From positions 16,822,932 through 16,886,931 of the forward strand of contig CM034613.1 of NCBI GenBank assembly GCA_020091685.1: a stretch of DNA of 64,000 bases. The letters run 5' to 3'. This DNA comes from Lutjanus erythropterus (taxonomy: Eukaryota > Chordata > Actinopteri > Lutjaniformes > Lutjanidae). Positions 47,310-57,984 of the stretch are shown here, piece by piece. Each line of letters starts with the position of its first letter. Position 1 is the first letter of the stretch. The position numbers and the translations under genes are program-made. The notes below the pieces were generated by a model. It was given only the letters and a program-made list of their open reading frames with translations. It made no database searches and was not told where the DNA came from.

Positions 47310-50300
47310 CTATGCAGGGCAGCTGTGAGAGGAGATTGACTTGTGTTTGACAGCTAAATCCAGGTCCAAATCTTTCCCTTGGACCTGGATGTTCTTCAGA
47401 CAGCCTGTCAAGAACTGGGAGCCGACGTTATCCTCGCCCTCACCTGGAAAGGGAAAAAGAGGACAAAAAAAAGAAACCACTAATGATCACACTCCACCAA
47501 GCTCCTTATCTGGCCTAATCAACGGATTTTCTTTATGGGTGTATATTTTATTGCAAGTATTTTTTTCTATAGTGCTTTAGATGTTTATTTTTCTATTAAT
47601 GTTCTTTTGTCTGCAAATCAGAATCCTCTGTCTGGACAGTAATATAGTGAATGTTGCAGAAGATTACTTGAACATTTCCCCATAACAATTCCTATTTGTT
47701 AAAAAAAAAAAAAAACAGGAAAGTTTTTCTGAAGTAAATCCAAAATTATTGTTGGGCTATTAGAACATTCTTGAAAGGTTACCTGAGTGTTCCCTTTAAG
47801 TTATAATCATAAGTTTGCCTTATGTAAAAACCAAGGTTTTGATAATCTTTCCAGAATGTTCTGGGAAAGTTAGATGAAAGGTTACTTGAATGTTCCTCCA
47901 TAACACTCCATGGATATGAACATTATGTGGTTTTGGAGATACTGGCCTCAGACAAAAGTTGATATCTCCAACCATCTCACACCAAAACGACCTAAATGGA
48001 AAATAGCCCTGCAGGTAAAAAGAAAAAAAATATATTTTTGATTTAGGGGTGAACTGTCCCTTTTACGGCAGTTTAATCTCACCTAGGAGACCTCCAACAG
48101 CAAGACGACCTTCTCTCCATGTGTTCAACTGATCAAGGTGGTTGACGGGAAACATAGACCTGGTGGAGCGTAACTCATCTTCATCTAGAAGCAGCAGCAG
48201 CGAATCTGTCTGAAATGTTAGCAACAATCTCCTGAAAGTGTCCTTCATAGTGATTGTTTCTTTCCCGAAAGTGAGTGTGACCTCCTGCAGATTCAAGAGA
48301 GAGAGACAGAAAAAAAATCACTAGAAGTAACTCGGTGGATGAATTCATAGTCGTCCACAATCTGTGTGTGCATGTATGTTGAAGCAAATGCACATGTAAG
48401 GCTATAACTTCTAGTCTGCTAGGAATTATTGGCAGATTCAGTTTGACTCGTGTCTGATTTACGTGCATACCTTTGTGTTATTATTGGCCACTAAAGAGAA
48501 CATCAGCTCTTGCCCAGGGGCCCTCATGCTCAAAATGGTTCCATCCATCTTACTGAAACCTCCCCAAAATTCAACCTCCACCCCATGATCCTCATCCATA
48601 GTGAAAACTGCAGAGGACAAAAAAATAATTCACGAAATTAATTTTATTGTCCATTATCATGTTTCATGTGCTTACAGCAAACTATAAATAAAAGGGTAAA
48701 ATATTTTCTACCGCACATATCATGTAATACAAGAATGCATTATCCATCCCTGCTGTAGAGCTTGTTATTCTATCAAGGAGCGTTAGGGCTTGTCTATATA
48801 TTGCATAATCGAGCACACTGTTCCCACCTGAGGTGTTGAAAATGGCAAATCCAGTGCCAGGGAAGTAACTGCCAGGTTGCACGTTTTCATAGCAGGGCCA
48901 CAGCTCCTCTGCCTCTGCCTCCCAGGGCATGCTCAGGTTTAGCCAGTTGCCTTCCCGCAAACAGGCATCCAAGTGTGGCTCGAACTATAGCAAAAAAAAA
49001 AAAAAAGCCACAATGTCAGTGCAGTTACACCTACACAGTGGTGCTACCACCTGGTACAAAAAAGCAAAACAAACCGATTTAAGCCCATTTTATTGTAGTA
49101 CGTCTGTTTTATTACCAAGGATAGCAGACCAAATGTTGACTCTAAGTCATGTAGGAGAGCACAGAGCTGCAGCAACAGAGTAGTGTGATACATTTTCAAT
49201 TTTAAAACATCAACAGAAAAGTAATTTTTCTGGTGTTGTCCCACAGAATGAACAGCAAAAGCTTATTTTTTTTGACTCATAATTTTGGCTGCTGCTCAAC
49301 AATCCCACAATCAGATATCCAAAATAGAAGATGGAGTTTTATCTGTGTTTATGGTAATGGTTCTACTGATATCCTTAATAACTGTTAGGATTTTGCAGCT
49401 ACGAATAAGCGACAGGTCTGGTTCTTTTCATTCACCTGTGACTAGAGAACAATTTGGCTTTGCATTTTCTATATACTAGCCTTTATAGCCTAAAAAAGAT
49501 ATTAGGGTCCAGGACTAAGTACAGCCCCTTTTGAAACCAACTTGCCCATTTCCTGTACTTAGACATACAATGTACAAGGCTCATCGATGTTGGGCAGGAT
49601 TTATGAAGGATCAAATACAAATCCATCTGCTGCTTCAGCACCACGAAGAGTGCCAAGGATTTATCAAGACAGAGGACACACAGTTTGGCTATTGATATTT
49701 CAGAGCCATGGTCGGGGCCATAGATTCTACATTTTACCGCAAACCGCAGTCAGATAAAGTCAGGCAGACTGGACCAACGATCCCTCTGCTCTGCACTCTC
49801 TCCGCTACGAGGGGATGGAGAGGAGGGATGGCAGATTAACAAAGAAGATGCATTCTGGCTGTTTTGCTAATAAGGGAGATAGTATCCCCCTCTAATGCCC
49901 TTAGTACCTTTAATCATTGAGAGATCTACTGAACAAGAAAGATAGGAGAAAAATGTAATTTAAACATACCAGGATGGATTAACAAACTATACCTGAACAA
50001 TCATTTTTTCCTTGTCGATCAGGATCCCGCCAAGCGCCAATCGGAGTTCACCTAAAAGGACGTCCTCTATCAGTTTGGACTGCATGCCCACCACCAGCGC
50101 GTTGGAGCCGTCCAACTCCAGGATCACAAACTCATCTTGGTTGCTCACCTCCACCTTATGGCACCAGGAGCACAAGAACAATTCAGACTAAAAGACACAT
50201 GGTTAATAATTTGGAATACCACATACTATGTCCAGTATATTGTTTGATGATTATTATGTCCCCAAAGCCATTTATAATTTAGTGTGGAGCCTTTAATCTT

Positions 50301-53300
50301 CAACCAAATTTGTCACATTTTTTTCTTGCCTCCAGTGCAAAATAATGCTCTGTGACATTGTTGCTAGATTTACACGTACAAAATCACGCTGGAAACTTAC
50401 CACGTGCCATTTTCCATCACTGAGTTTTGTGCCACCGGCCACGCTGACATGGACGTCTCCTTTGCTGATCTGCATCAGAGGGATGCCATCTTTCAGGGCC
50501 AACACAAACCAGTCCTCCCCCTGTTTGGTGTCTCCATAGAAAATTACACCTTCGGGGTCAAACGTCCGAAACTGAAAGTATGACTTGATACTGCAGAGAC
50601 AAAACAGAACAGAAAAATCTCAAATTCAAGGGAGTGCAGGTTAATTGAAGATAAAGACAGTGACCATATGCTGAGTGACACTGACTTCTATTATATTTTT
50701 AAGAGAAGGACAATTTGACAATCCACGCCAAAACAATCTAGATGGATAAATAGCTGGATAAAGAAAAATATATAGTGATTTTTAGGTGAACTATCCCTTT
50801 AATTTTCTAACATGCAGGAGCGTTTTTTTGCCTCCTTAAGTGTAGATTTTCAGTGAGTAGTTCCATGTGAATCCTTTACGGTGCAGTGGTTCGCTCCCGC
50901 TGACGTACCTGCTGATCTCAGTGAGGTTGACTGTCGTGTGGATCAGTGGCCTCCAGATGTCTCTATCCTGACCGAGGTAGATGGTCGCACTGCCTGATAC
51001 TTCTGTCTGCAAGACACAGTGTTCATGAGGTACTCATCTGACACTAAATCACTACTGTAAATAAGTTCACATACATTAAACTGTGCTTTTGTGTTTTCTT
51101 GTCAGATATCTTGTTTGGTTAGTGGTCATATTAAACTGAGTGATTAATTTGATTCAATTATTGATTCATTTTTAAAAAATATTTTAATGCAGGCAGTTTA
51201 ATTCCTGTTTAACAGGGTAAATGTGGTCACTCAAATTCTTAAATGGTAAAGAAGTGAAAAAAAAATCAATGTGGAGTCACTGAAAAGAGAGCCATATGGC
51301 ATCCAACTATAGCCTATCAATATACAATCATGACACCTAATGAAGGAAAAAATAATGTGGCGCGGCGTATTTGTACTCCCACAAACTGAGCAAAGTTCTA
51401 AGTCTAAATAAATTATTATTAGGGCGTGATTGCTGAGATAGCTCTCTTCAACTGGCATCTCACGCACACACAGTAAGTGGAGGAAAGAGAACTAAAACCT
51501 GTACTTAAGTATAAGTAGAGTTACATTACTAAAATATTACTCAGTTTCAAGTAAAAGTACTGGTATCAGAAAAATACTTAAGTAAAGGTACAAAATATTC
51601 ATCTCAAAAACTAATCAGAGTATTAGTTACTATTTAACTGTTGATTTTTGTGCATTTTCAGTAGCAGACATTCAGTCAAATTACTTTCTGCAACAAGGGT
51701 TTCAAATTTTATGCATTTGTCTTAACCGATAGTGGAACATGCTAACAACTGAATAATCATTAATAAGTCATAAGATACAAAACAAATGTTTTTTTCTGTT
51801 TTGTTTTGTCTTTTTTTCTCATTTTAAGTCTGCCAGACAAAAACAATGACAAATGAGGTGAGGTTTCTAGACTACTGATTAAATATACATGAATACATTT
51901 TTAATTGGTTCTCTAAATTCTCAGTGGCGATTAGTTGATTAATACTCCAAACCTGTGCTGCTGCAGTGTTTGTTTTTCGTCCATCACTCGTTGTTTTCAT
52001 TGGCCTGTTTGTGATCAGATAGCCTTATTGATGCAGATGAAAGGTTTGGATATTTATTCAACCTGTACTCAGTACTCAATTATGATTTTTAAGTATACAG
52101 ATTACACAACATAATGCATACTTAAGTACGGACTGGAAATTAACTCATAAAAGTGCATATATCCAAATTTGAGTATTTGCAATTAGTTACTTCCACCACA
52201 GCACACACCCCTACTGACCCATATTAAGCTGTTATACTGCATTTTATCTATCATAGATCTTTTAAAAAATATAAAACATAGAATTAATACTTAAGTATGT
52301 TTTGAAAAGAAGATGTTTAGGGTCAGATATGTTCAAATATATAAGGACTGACATTTTTCTCAATAGTGAACCATTCATGCCTCTACAGAGCTTTATTAAT
52401 ACTGTAAAAAAAAAAAACTTGCAGGGATTTAGTGGGATCAACTAATTTTTTTCTCATTAACTAAATATAAATAAACATGTTTAATTTATTCCATTTAATC
52501 GATCTTTGAATCTGTAGTATTTATTTTCAAAATACCTCCTGCACATTTTAAAACGTATGATGAAAACTTTATTTGTCTCTACCCTTCATGATAAGTCACA
52601 ATCGTTTATTTTCATAATAAAAATAAATAAACCATGGTGAAGGTTTATATTGATTCATTCCTCACCACCCCTCACACTTAAAATTCAATTAATTTATAGG
52701 GAGCGGTTTCACAAATTGTTTTTGTGTCAGTGCTGGGTCAACGTTACTCCACCAGGAACAGCTGCAGCTGGAAGTTATCAGTGTAAAAGGAAATCAAATT
52801 TGTTTGTAATGTTTGTCAGAGTGACTCATGTTGGTGGCTGAACTTTGCATCTTTAGATTATTGAACATGTGTTTTAAGTAAACTTAATTGAAAGTCCACA
52901 TCAAACCGAAACCAGAGTGCTGTTTGCTTCTGCATATTTACGTGTTTCCTATAAAAACTTGCAGTTAGGGATGAATGTGTTGCAGTAGCAAATAGCGCTA
53001 AATGACTGCTAACATGACTCCTCCCAGCCATGCAACCAGTTACAGAGCAGTGGTCCATTGCCCTGGTTTACTCGCCACGTCGCTAACGTTAGCTGCTGAT
53101 TTACATATGCATCTGTCATACTTTGTTAACAGCTTTTCCAAAATTTTTGATCTAAAAATACATAGAAATTGATTTTTTGGGGGGGATTTTTGTGGCATAT
53201 TTTGTTAAATAGGGGTACAGTATGGCTGGGGATGTGATCTAAAAGGGTTAAAAAGACATGATAAAATCTTTTCATGTAAAAAAGTAGAAATAATTGTTTT

Positions 53301-53542
53301 GAATCATTACAAAATTACCTCAATCTTTCAAGTTCAGTCAAATTAAAATTGAACTTTAAAAAAAATGTAAAAACAAATAGTGTTTCTTGTACTAATCATT
53401 TTAGGCATTATAATCATGGCATCACAGGTGAAAATACCTTATCCCGTCCGTTCCCCTGCCCCTCGGCCCCCCAGCTCAGCAGCAGGGTGAGGCTCACAGT
53501 GAGCAGCAGTCCACCTGCCATTGTTTTCCAAAACACGGCCAT
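47310..53542 (-). CDS. shbg: Sex hormone-binding globulin, complete, 8 coding exons
   Basis: Secreted plasma carrier of sex steroids. Exons 5'->3': 53542-53438, 51006-50909, 50590-50401, 50154-49993, 48984-48828, 48607-48471, 48284-48083, 47443-47310; 1185 bases, 394 residues plus TAG (human precursor 402). Exon 1 encodes a hydrophobic signal peptide (MAGGLLLTVSLTLLLSW) preceded by MAVFWKT; the ATG at 53542 has A at -3 and G at +4. Exons 2-5 encode laminin-G domain 1 (FRTFDPEGVIFYGDT, GEDWFVLALKDG, KWHV-VEVSNQDEF, LRLALGG); exons 5-8 encode domain 2 (LAVGGLLGE, GCLKNIQVQGKDLDL). Aligned to human mature numbering, the steroid-contacting Ser42 (here Ser71) and Asp65 are kept and Asn82 is Lys. 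All introns are GT-AG. In fish it is made mainly in liver; whether this is the alpha-type gene is inferred. Confidence 0.95.
47444..48082 (-). other. shbg intron 7 with a transposon end
   Basis: 639 bp. Its 5' part (48064-47936) is a family B transposon end lying only 18 bases from the exon-7 donor. The rest is AT-rich with a poly-A run (47700-47715). Confidence 0.6.
47936..48064 (-). mobile_element. Family B inverted-repeat element, one end only
   Basis: On the minus strand it reads AAAAGGGACAGTTCACCCCT, AAATCAAAAATATATTTTT and ACCTGCAGGGCTATTTTCC, matching the left end of the element at 56391. The other end is missing, so it is truncated. Confidence 0.65.
48985..49992 (-). other. shbg intron 4, nothing recognised
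   Basis: 1.0 kb between the two laminin-G parts. AT-rich, poly-A run just after the exon-5 acceptor side (48992-49005), no gene or clear element. Confidence 0.6.
50591..50908 (-). other. shbg intron 2, containing a family B fragment
   Basis: 318 bp. About 85 bp (50717-50801) is a family B transposon end; the rest is unremarkable. Confidence 0.6.
50717..50801 (-). mobile_element. Family B inverted-repeat element, one end only
   Basis: On the minus strand: AAAGGGATAGTTCACCTAAA, then TTATCCATCTAGATTGTTTT GGCGTGGATTG. It matches the termini at 56391 and 57984. Truncated. Confidence 0.6.
51007..53437 (-). other. shbg intron 1 with an inverted-repeat element
   Basis: 2.4 kb between the signal-peptide exon and the first laminin-G exon. 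About 51475-52205 is a transposon; the rest is AT-rich without coding motif. Confidence 0.65.
51475..52205. mobile_element. Short inverted-repeat element of the GTGGTGGAAGTAACTAA type
   Basis: Left end AAGTGGAGGAAAGAGAACTA followed by CTGTACTTAAGTATAAGTAG; inverse of the right end TGTGGTGGAAGTAACTAATT followed by GCAAATACTCAAATTTGG. Many CTTAAGTA and TACTCA words inside. This matches a widespread fish element with such termini. No coding frame. Confidence 0.6.
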
Positions 53543-54083
53543 CCTTCAGTGCAGTCACGCACCCTCCCAGGCCTCCCAGTGTGCAGTCTCCTGAGCCCTT
53601 GGGTGGTCTGCAGACTCTTGGCTAGCCTGAGGTGTCCGTGGCGGGACAAGGAGCAGACAGACTCCGCAACCGTATGTGTGCTGGACACTGTCCCGGGGTC
53701 CAGAGGGCAGACATGAATGGCCAGAGCCGGTTATTGATCCTCGGGAGGGAGTGCTTCATAGCTGTGTGGTTGTGATGAACAGGATCTTTGTGAAAGCGTA
53801 GGTGGGTGAAAGACAGAGTGGGCAGCTTGCAAACAGATGAGAGAGGAGCCAAAGTATAGAGTCAAAGGCAGACAAAAAAGATAACATTAAATATTAATAA
53901 TTTCAAATTCAGTCATCATAATATTTGATGCGTGCATTTCCATCAGTCTGTCGATGTCCTGCCTTTATGATGATTCATGTAGAGTGGACACGACTGCAGG
54001 CTGGGTGAGTGACCTTAGCCAGAGTACTGATGTGTGTTTACCCATTACACAGGAACCTTGATTCACCACTGCTGGCTATGAGT

Positions 54084-54085
<2 letters not shown>

Positions 54086-54134
<49 letters not shown>

Positions 54135-54139
54135 TGTGT
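54086..54139 (+). repeat. (GT)n microsatellite
   Basis: Some 50 bp of TG dinucleotides interrupted once by CGCG near the end. A typical fish dinucleotide repeat. Confidence 0.95.
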
Positions 54140-54669
54140 TTGTGCATTGTAGAGAGAAGCGGAGAGACAGAGATGAGAGGTGAACCGAGCTTCAATCACA
54201 AAACTATTTTTCTGTCTCTTCTGTTGGCTGCATTCCTGTTTCTCTTTCCTAGAACACTGTGATAACTGGGAAATGCTGGGAAAGACAAACAGAAAAAAAA
54301 AAGAAATTAACATTCAGCAAACAACATTTGTCTTGTGTGCTCATGTGTGCTTAAAGCCTGACACGACGTCTTGATGTCACGGTAGGAAAAGCACAGTAAC
54401 ATGAAAAACGGCTGCATTTCAGTTGGTTGGGTAAGTTTATTGATGATTTTATTGATTTTCATGGCAGGCATATTGGTATGGAATAGTATGGTATACACGG
54501 GTGTTACCAGTGATACTAATTAAACATAGAATATCTCATTTCTACCACTAGAGGTCTCTCTCACATCAAAACAATAACAAAAGACATAGTTTGATGTTGT
54601 GCGTTGTGGTTGAGAAGTGGCGTCAGTGTTTGATCACTGCCCCTCTGCGTCTCATACTGATGCACACTT

Positions 54670-55690
54670 TAGCAGCTGTATCAAACACTGCCAGAAAGCT
54701 TTTTTAAGATGTGGTTAATGGTGTGAAACGTTTGCACTTTGGTTTGGTTTAGGCACAAAAAATACTTATGTATAGTTGCTCTGGAGCTGCATGCGTCTCT
54801 CCAGTAGCCCCCTGTGGCTCTGACAAAAAAAAATTAAATGGAACTGAATAATGTTATCTTTTTAACATTTCAGTTTTCACTTATCATTATTGTGGGCCTG
54901 AAGTGCTGCCAGTACACAAAATAATAAATTCCTAAATAAATGTTTCGGCCACTAAAAAGTGCATTATAGCCTACGGCTCGGCACCTTTTACTCTAAATTT
55001 TACAGATGGCTAGTCTTATGTCTCCCGAGGAATGCCAAATTCAAAAAAAGAAAATCTCAGAAAAATAGAATCTGGTAGTTGCATCTCCAGATTTTATTTT
55101 TCAGCCAAAAATGTCTCTCATGAGAGTAAATATTGCAGACCTCTGGGTTAGAATTCGACCATGTGGGCTTAATTAAAGGTGGAGTCAGTGGGGTTTGTCC
55201 AAACCATTCCTAAACGCATCAGCAAGTCAAATATCAATGCTTTGGGTTGGTGAAAGGTTCCAAGCTCAGCGAAACAATGAGAAAAAATAAGGAAATACAG
55301 GCAGAGGGCAGGGCCTCTGCAGATACGGACACCACCACACACTGCTAATGGATCATAAGCGATAATTAAAGGGGATTATGTCATGAGTCTCGATTTCTTT
55401 TCTTCTTCTAAGTATGATACGTTACCTACAACATGTGGCATCACTGAAGCAGCTCGCAGGACATGTTACATGTTAAAGTGACATGATAAAAGTCACATGA
55501 TGCATGTCATGTTATGTATCTTAAAACTTGGAAAACCATTTTGGTTGCACATGGGACACAAACCCCTGGTCTCCTGGTGAAAGTGTTTGTTTGAGACATC
55601 CATCCAGCCCATCTCCTTAATATGCAGACTTTCTTTCCTTCTTTATACTACGTCAACAGCCCGGTGCATCTTATCATATCATGGTAATTT
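54670..55690 (+). repeat. CATGGGACACAAA-type repeat interrupted by about 0.7 kb
   Basis: 54670-54775 (ATCAAACACTGCCAGAAAGC, TTTAGGCACAAAAAATACTT) and 55495-55690 (TTTTGGTTGCACATGGGACA, GGTCTCCTGGTGAAAGTG, ATACTACGTCAACAGCCCG) match consecutive parts of 57370-57660 in the same orientation. In the second copy the two parts are only about 70 bp apart, so here about 700 bp was inserted or never lost. Confidence 0.6.
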
Positions 55691-56390
55691 TAGGATTTAG
55701 TACAGTAAATATATTACAGGTTTCTCCTTTAATATTTTTAGTAACACTTGTGCTTTGACTGCTATAAGAAGTCAAAATGTCAGCTGTGAAAAACCTTTTG
55801 AGGTAAACTTACTCAGTGCTTTTACTCTGCTTGAAAAACTGTACTGACTGACTTTAAATCACAACCGTCCCAGAGTTCATGAATGCACCAGTTTTTTACT
55901 CACTCAGTATGAAGTGTTTTCTGAAATTCTTTCATTCACATTCAATTTTGTCTGAAGAAATTCCTCTCCAGATCATGTTTTAGGAGCGTGAAGACGAGTG
56001 AGTTACCAAGCTGACTGTTTCTGCTTAGGCCACTGAGTGTCACTAGTGGGAAAGTGCTCGTTCAAGGACGTTAAGAAAAATCAGTTCCTGACTCTGCCAA
56101 GAGGAAGCTGTGATCAGCCTCTGGTTCACGTCAGGAACAAACTCTCAGAACATAGTGTATCTTTATAGAGAAAACATGAATGTGCACTGTGGTTAATACT
56201 GTACTACGTAAAACACATGAAATGGATGCGTAACGATTCTAAACAATGTGCACCAGCATAAACAAAGAAAGTATTTAATTAAAAATAAATGACTGAAGTA
56301 AATTGCATAAGTGGTAAACAACGGATCAGGTGCTTCAATAAAGTGCAAAGAACAGCCTAAATTTGTTCTGCCTTTACCAAGTAGTTAAAT

Positions 56391-57984
56391 GTTAAAGGGA
56401 CAGTTCATCCAAAAGTCAAAAATACATATTTTACCTCTTACCTGTAGCAGTATTTATCCATCTGGGTTGTTTTGTTCTGGAGATAACAGCCCTAGAGATC
56501 TCTGCTTTCTCTCAAACATAATGGAACTAGATGGTACTCGGGTTGTAGCGCTCCAGGTGCCAAAAAATACATTTGAAAAACTCAACAGCAACGTCTCTTT
56601 CCAGGAATCATGACCCAGTTACTCAAGATAATCCACAGGCCTTGTTGTGCGCAGTTTCCTGTATGGACTCTACCAAACTGCACCTGTCAACTGCATCACT
56701 GTGAAGAAGGAAGCACGCAGCCACTCACGGATGAGAGGATGAGAGGCTGGGGAGGATGCCGTTAATGTTTGTCCCGAGCCTCTCCTCCATGAGTAGATGC
56801 ACGCTTCCTTGATGCACACCTGGGCGTAGATCTCTGGGCAAAGTTTTCCCCACAATAAATTATTTCTAAATAAATCATGTAATCTGACATATATATATAT
56901 TTACCTGAGTGAAATAATTCTCATATAAACACAACAAAACAAGCACTAAAAAAGTGAAACAACATCTCAAAAACATCTCATCACAGGTTAGTTAATGATG
57001 TTATAGTGTAAATGACACGTGTTTGTAGATTGAAGTGAATCAGAATAGTCTTTGCAACGGTGTAAAAGTTTTTACTGTGAAAATATAGTTTGGTTTAACA
57101 GATTGTCCAATCGCAAGACTGCCAGGAGCAGAGGGTATTTTATCAGTAATAATTCAAATAATTTGAGCTGACCTACCTTCTAATAATGAACCTTGTAAAC
57201 TGCATAAAGTAATGTAGGAATTGGAGCTAAGACTGACCTGTTTTCTACTTCGTAGTGCAAGAAAATACACATAAAGGTCTATCAAAATAGAAAAATGTTT
57301 CTGTTTCCCCTTACGGTCAAGTGGATAAGTCCAGGGCATACAAGTGCACAAAGTACCCTTTGGCATTTGTATGAGGCACTGCCAGAAAGCCTTTTTAACA
57401 TGTAGTTCACGCTGTGAAATGGCTGCAGTCTGGGGACGTTTAGACACAAAAACTACTTGGGTAGGTTTGGGATATTAATAATATAACATTATGTACCTTA
57501 ACACTTTTACTAACATTTTGCTTTCACATGGGACACAAAGTCCGGTCTCCTGAGTGAAAGTCATGTGTTTGTTTGAGTCATCCATCCACCCCACCGCCGC
57601 CAGATACAGACCTCTTTATACTATGTCAAAAGCCTGGTGTGTCTCATACAGCTGCCGATGGATTTACTCTTAAGTCACTTGAAAGAACGGTGTGTCTTGT
57701 TTCATGCACATTTGTATGAGTCACTGAGTGGCAGTGACAAATCATCAGTATTTGCCGAGTAAGGAATGAGAACAGACTAGAAATGCACCACTGCCCCCCT
57801 TAAGTTATAATGAGATCATCGTCTTTTGGGTTTGCAGCACAAGCCGTAAGCACGCAGATATCTCTACAACTGATTTCTCCAAAACTCTGCAACTCACACC
57901 AAAACAATCTAGATGGATAAATAGTTCTACATGCTAGACGAAATATGTGTATTTTTGATTTGGGGTTAAACTGTCCCTATAAAT
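56391..57984. mobile_element. Family B inverted-repeat element with a nested repeat
   Basis: Left end AAAGGGACAGTTCATCCAAA, then ACATATTTT and ATTTATCCATCTGGGTTGTT; inverse of the right end TAGGGACAGTTTAACCCCAA, then ACACATATTT and ATTTATCCATCTAGATTGTT. The termini are inverted repeats of about 80 bp. The interior holds a different repeat at 57370-57660 that also occurs at 54670-55690, so it is nested. Open frames inside are not transposase-like. A recognisable percomorph family with shorter relatives at 47936-48064 and 50717-50801. Confidence 0.65.
57370..57660 (+). repeat. CATGGGACACAAA-type repeat, second copy, nested
   Basis: GAGGCACTGCCAGAAAGCCT, TTAGACACAAAAACTACTTG, TTTGCTTTCACATGGGACAC, GGTCTCCTGAGTGAAAGTC and CAGCTGCCGATGGATTTACT. 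It lies inside the family B element and matches 54670-55690 in pieces. Confidence 0.65.

Larger units (their letters stand above)
53543..56390. other. Intergenic region upstream of shbg
   Basis: Contains the shbg promoter and 5' UTR side (no clear TATA), a TG microsatellite (54086-54139) and a copy of a CATGGGACACAAA-type repeat in two pieces (54670-54775 and 55495-55690). No coding frame with a recognisable domain. Confidence 0.6.

Noticed and set aside
50155-50187. In-frame upstream extension of shbg exon 4 (SELFLCSWCHK) using the acceptor at 50188
   Set aside because: It keeps the frame, but the acceptor at 50155 gives WHV-VEVSNQDEF, which aligns with human WHQVEVKMEGD, while the extension has no counterpart.
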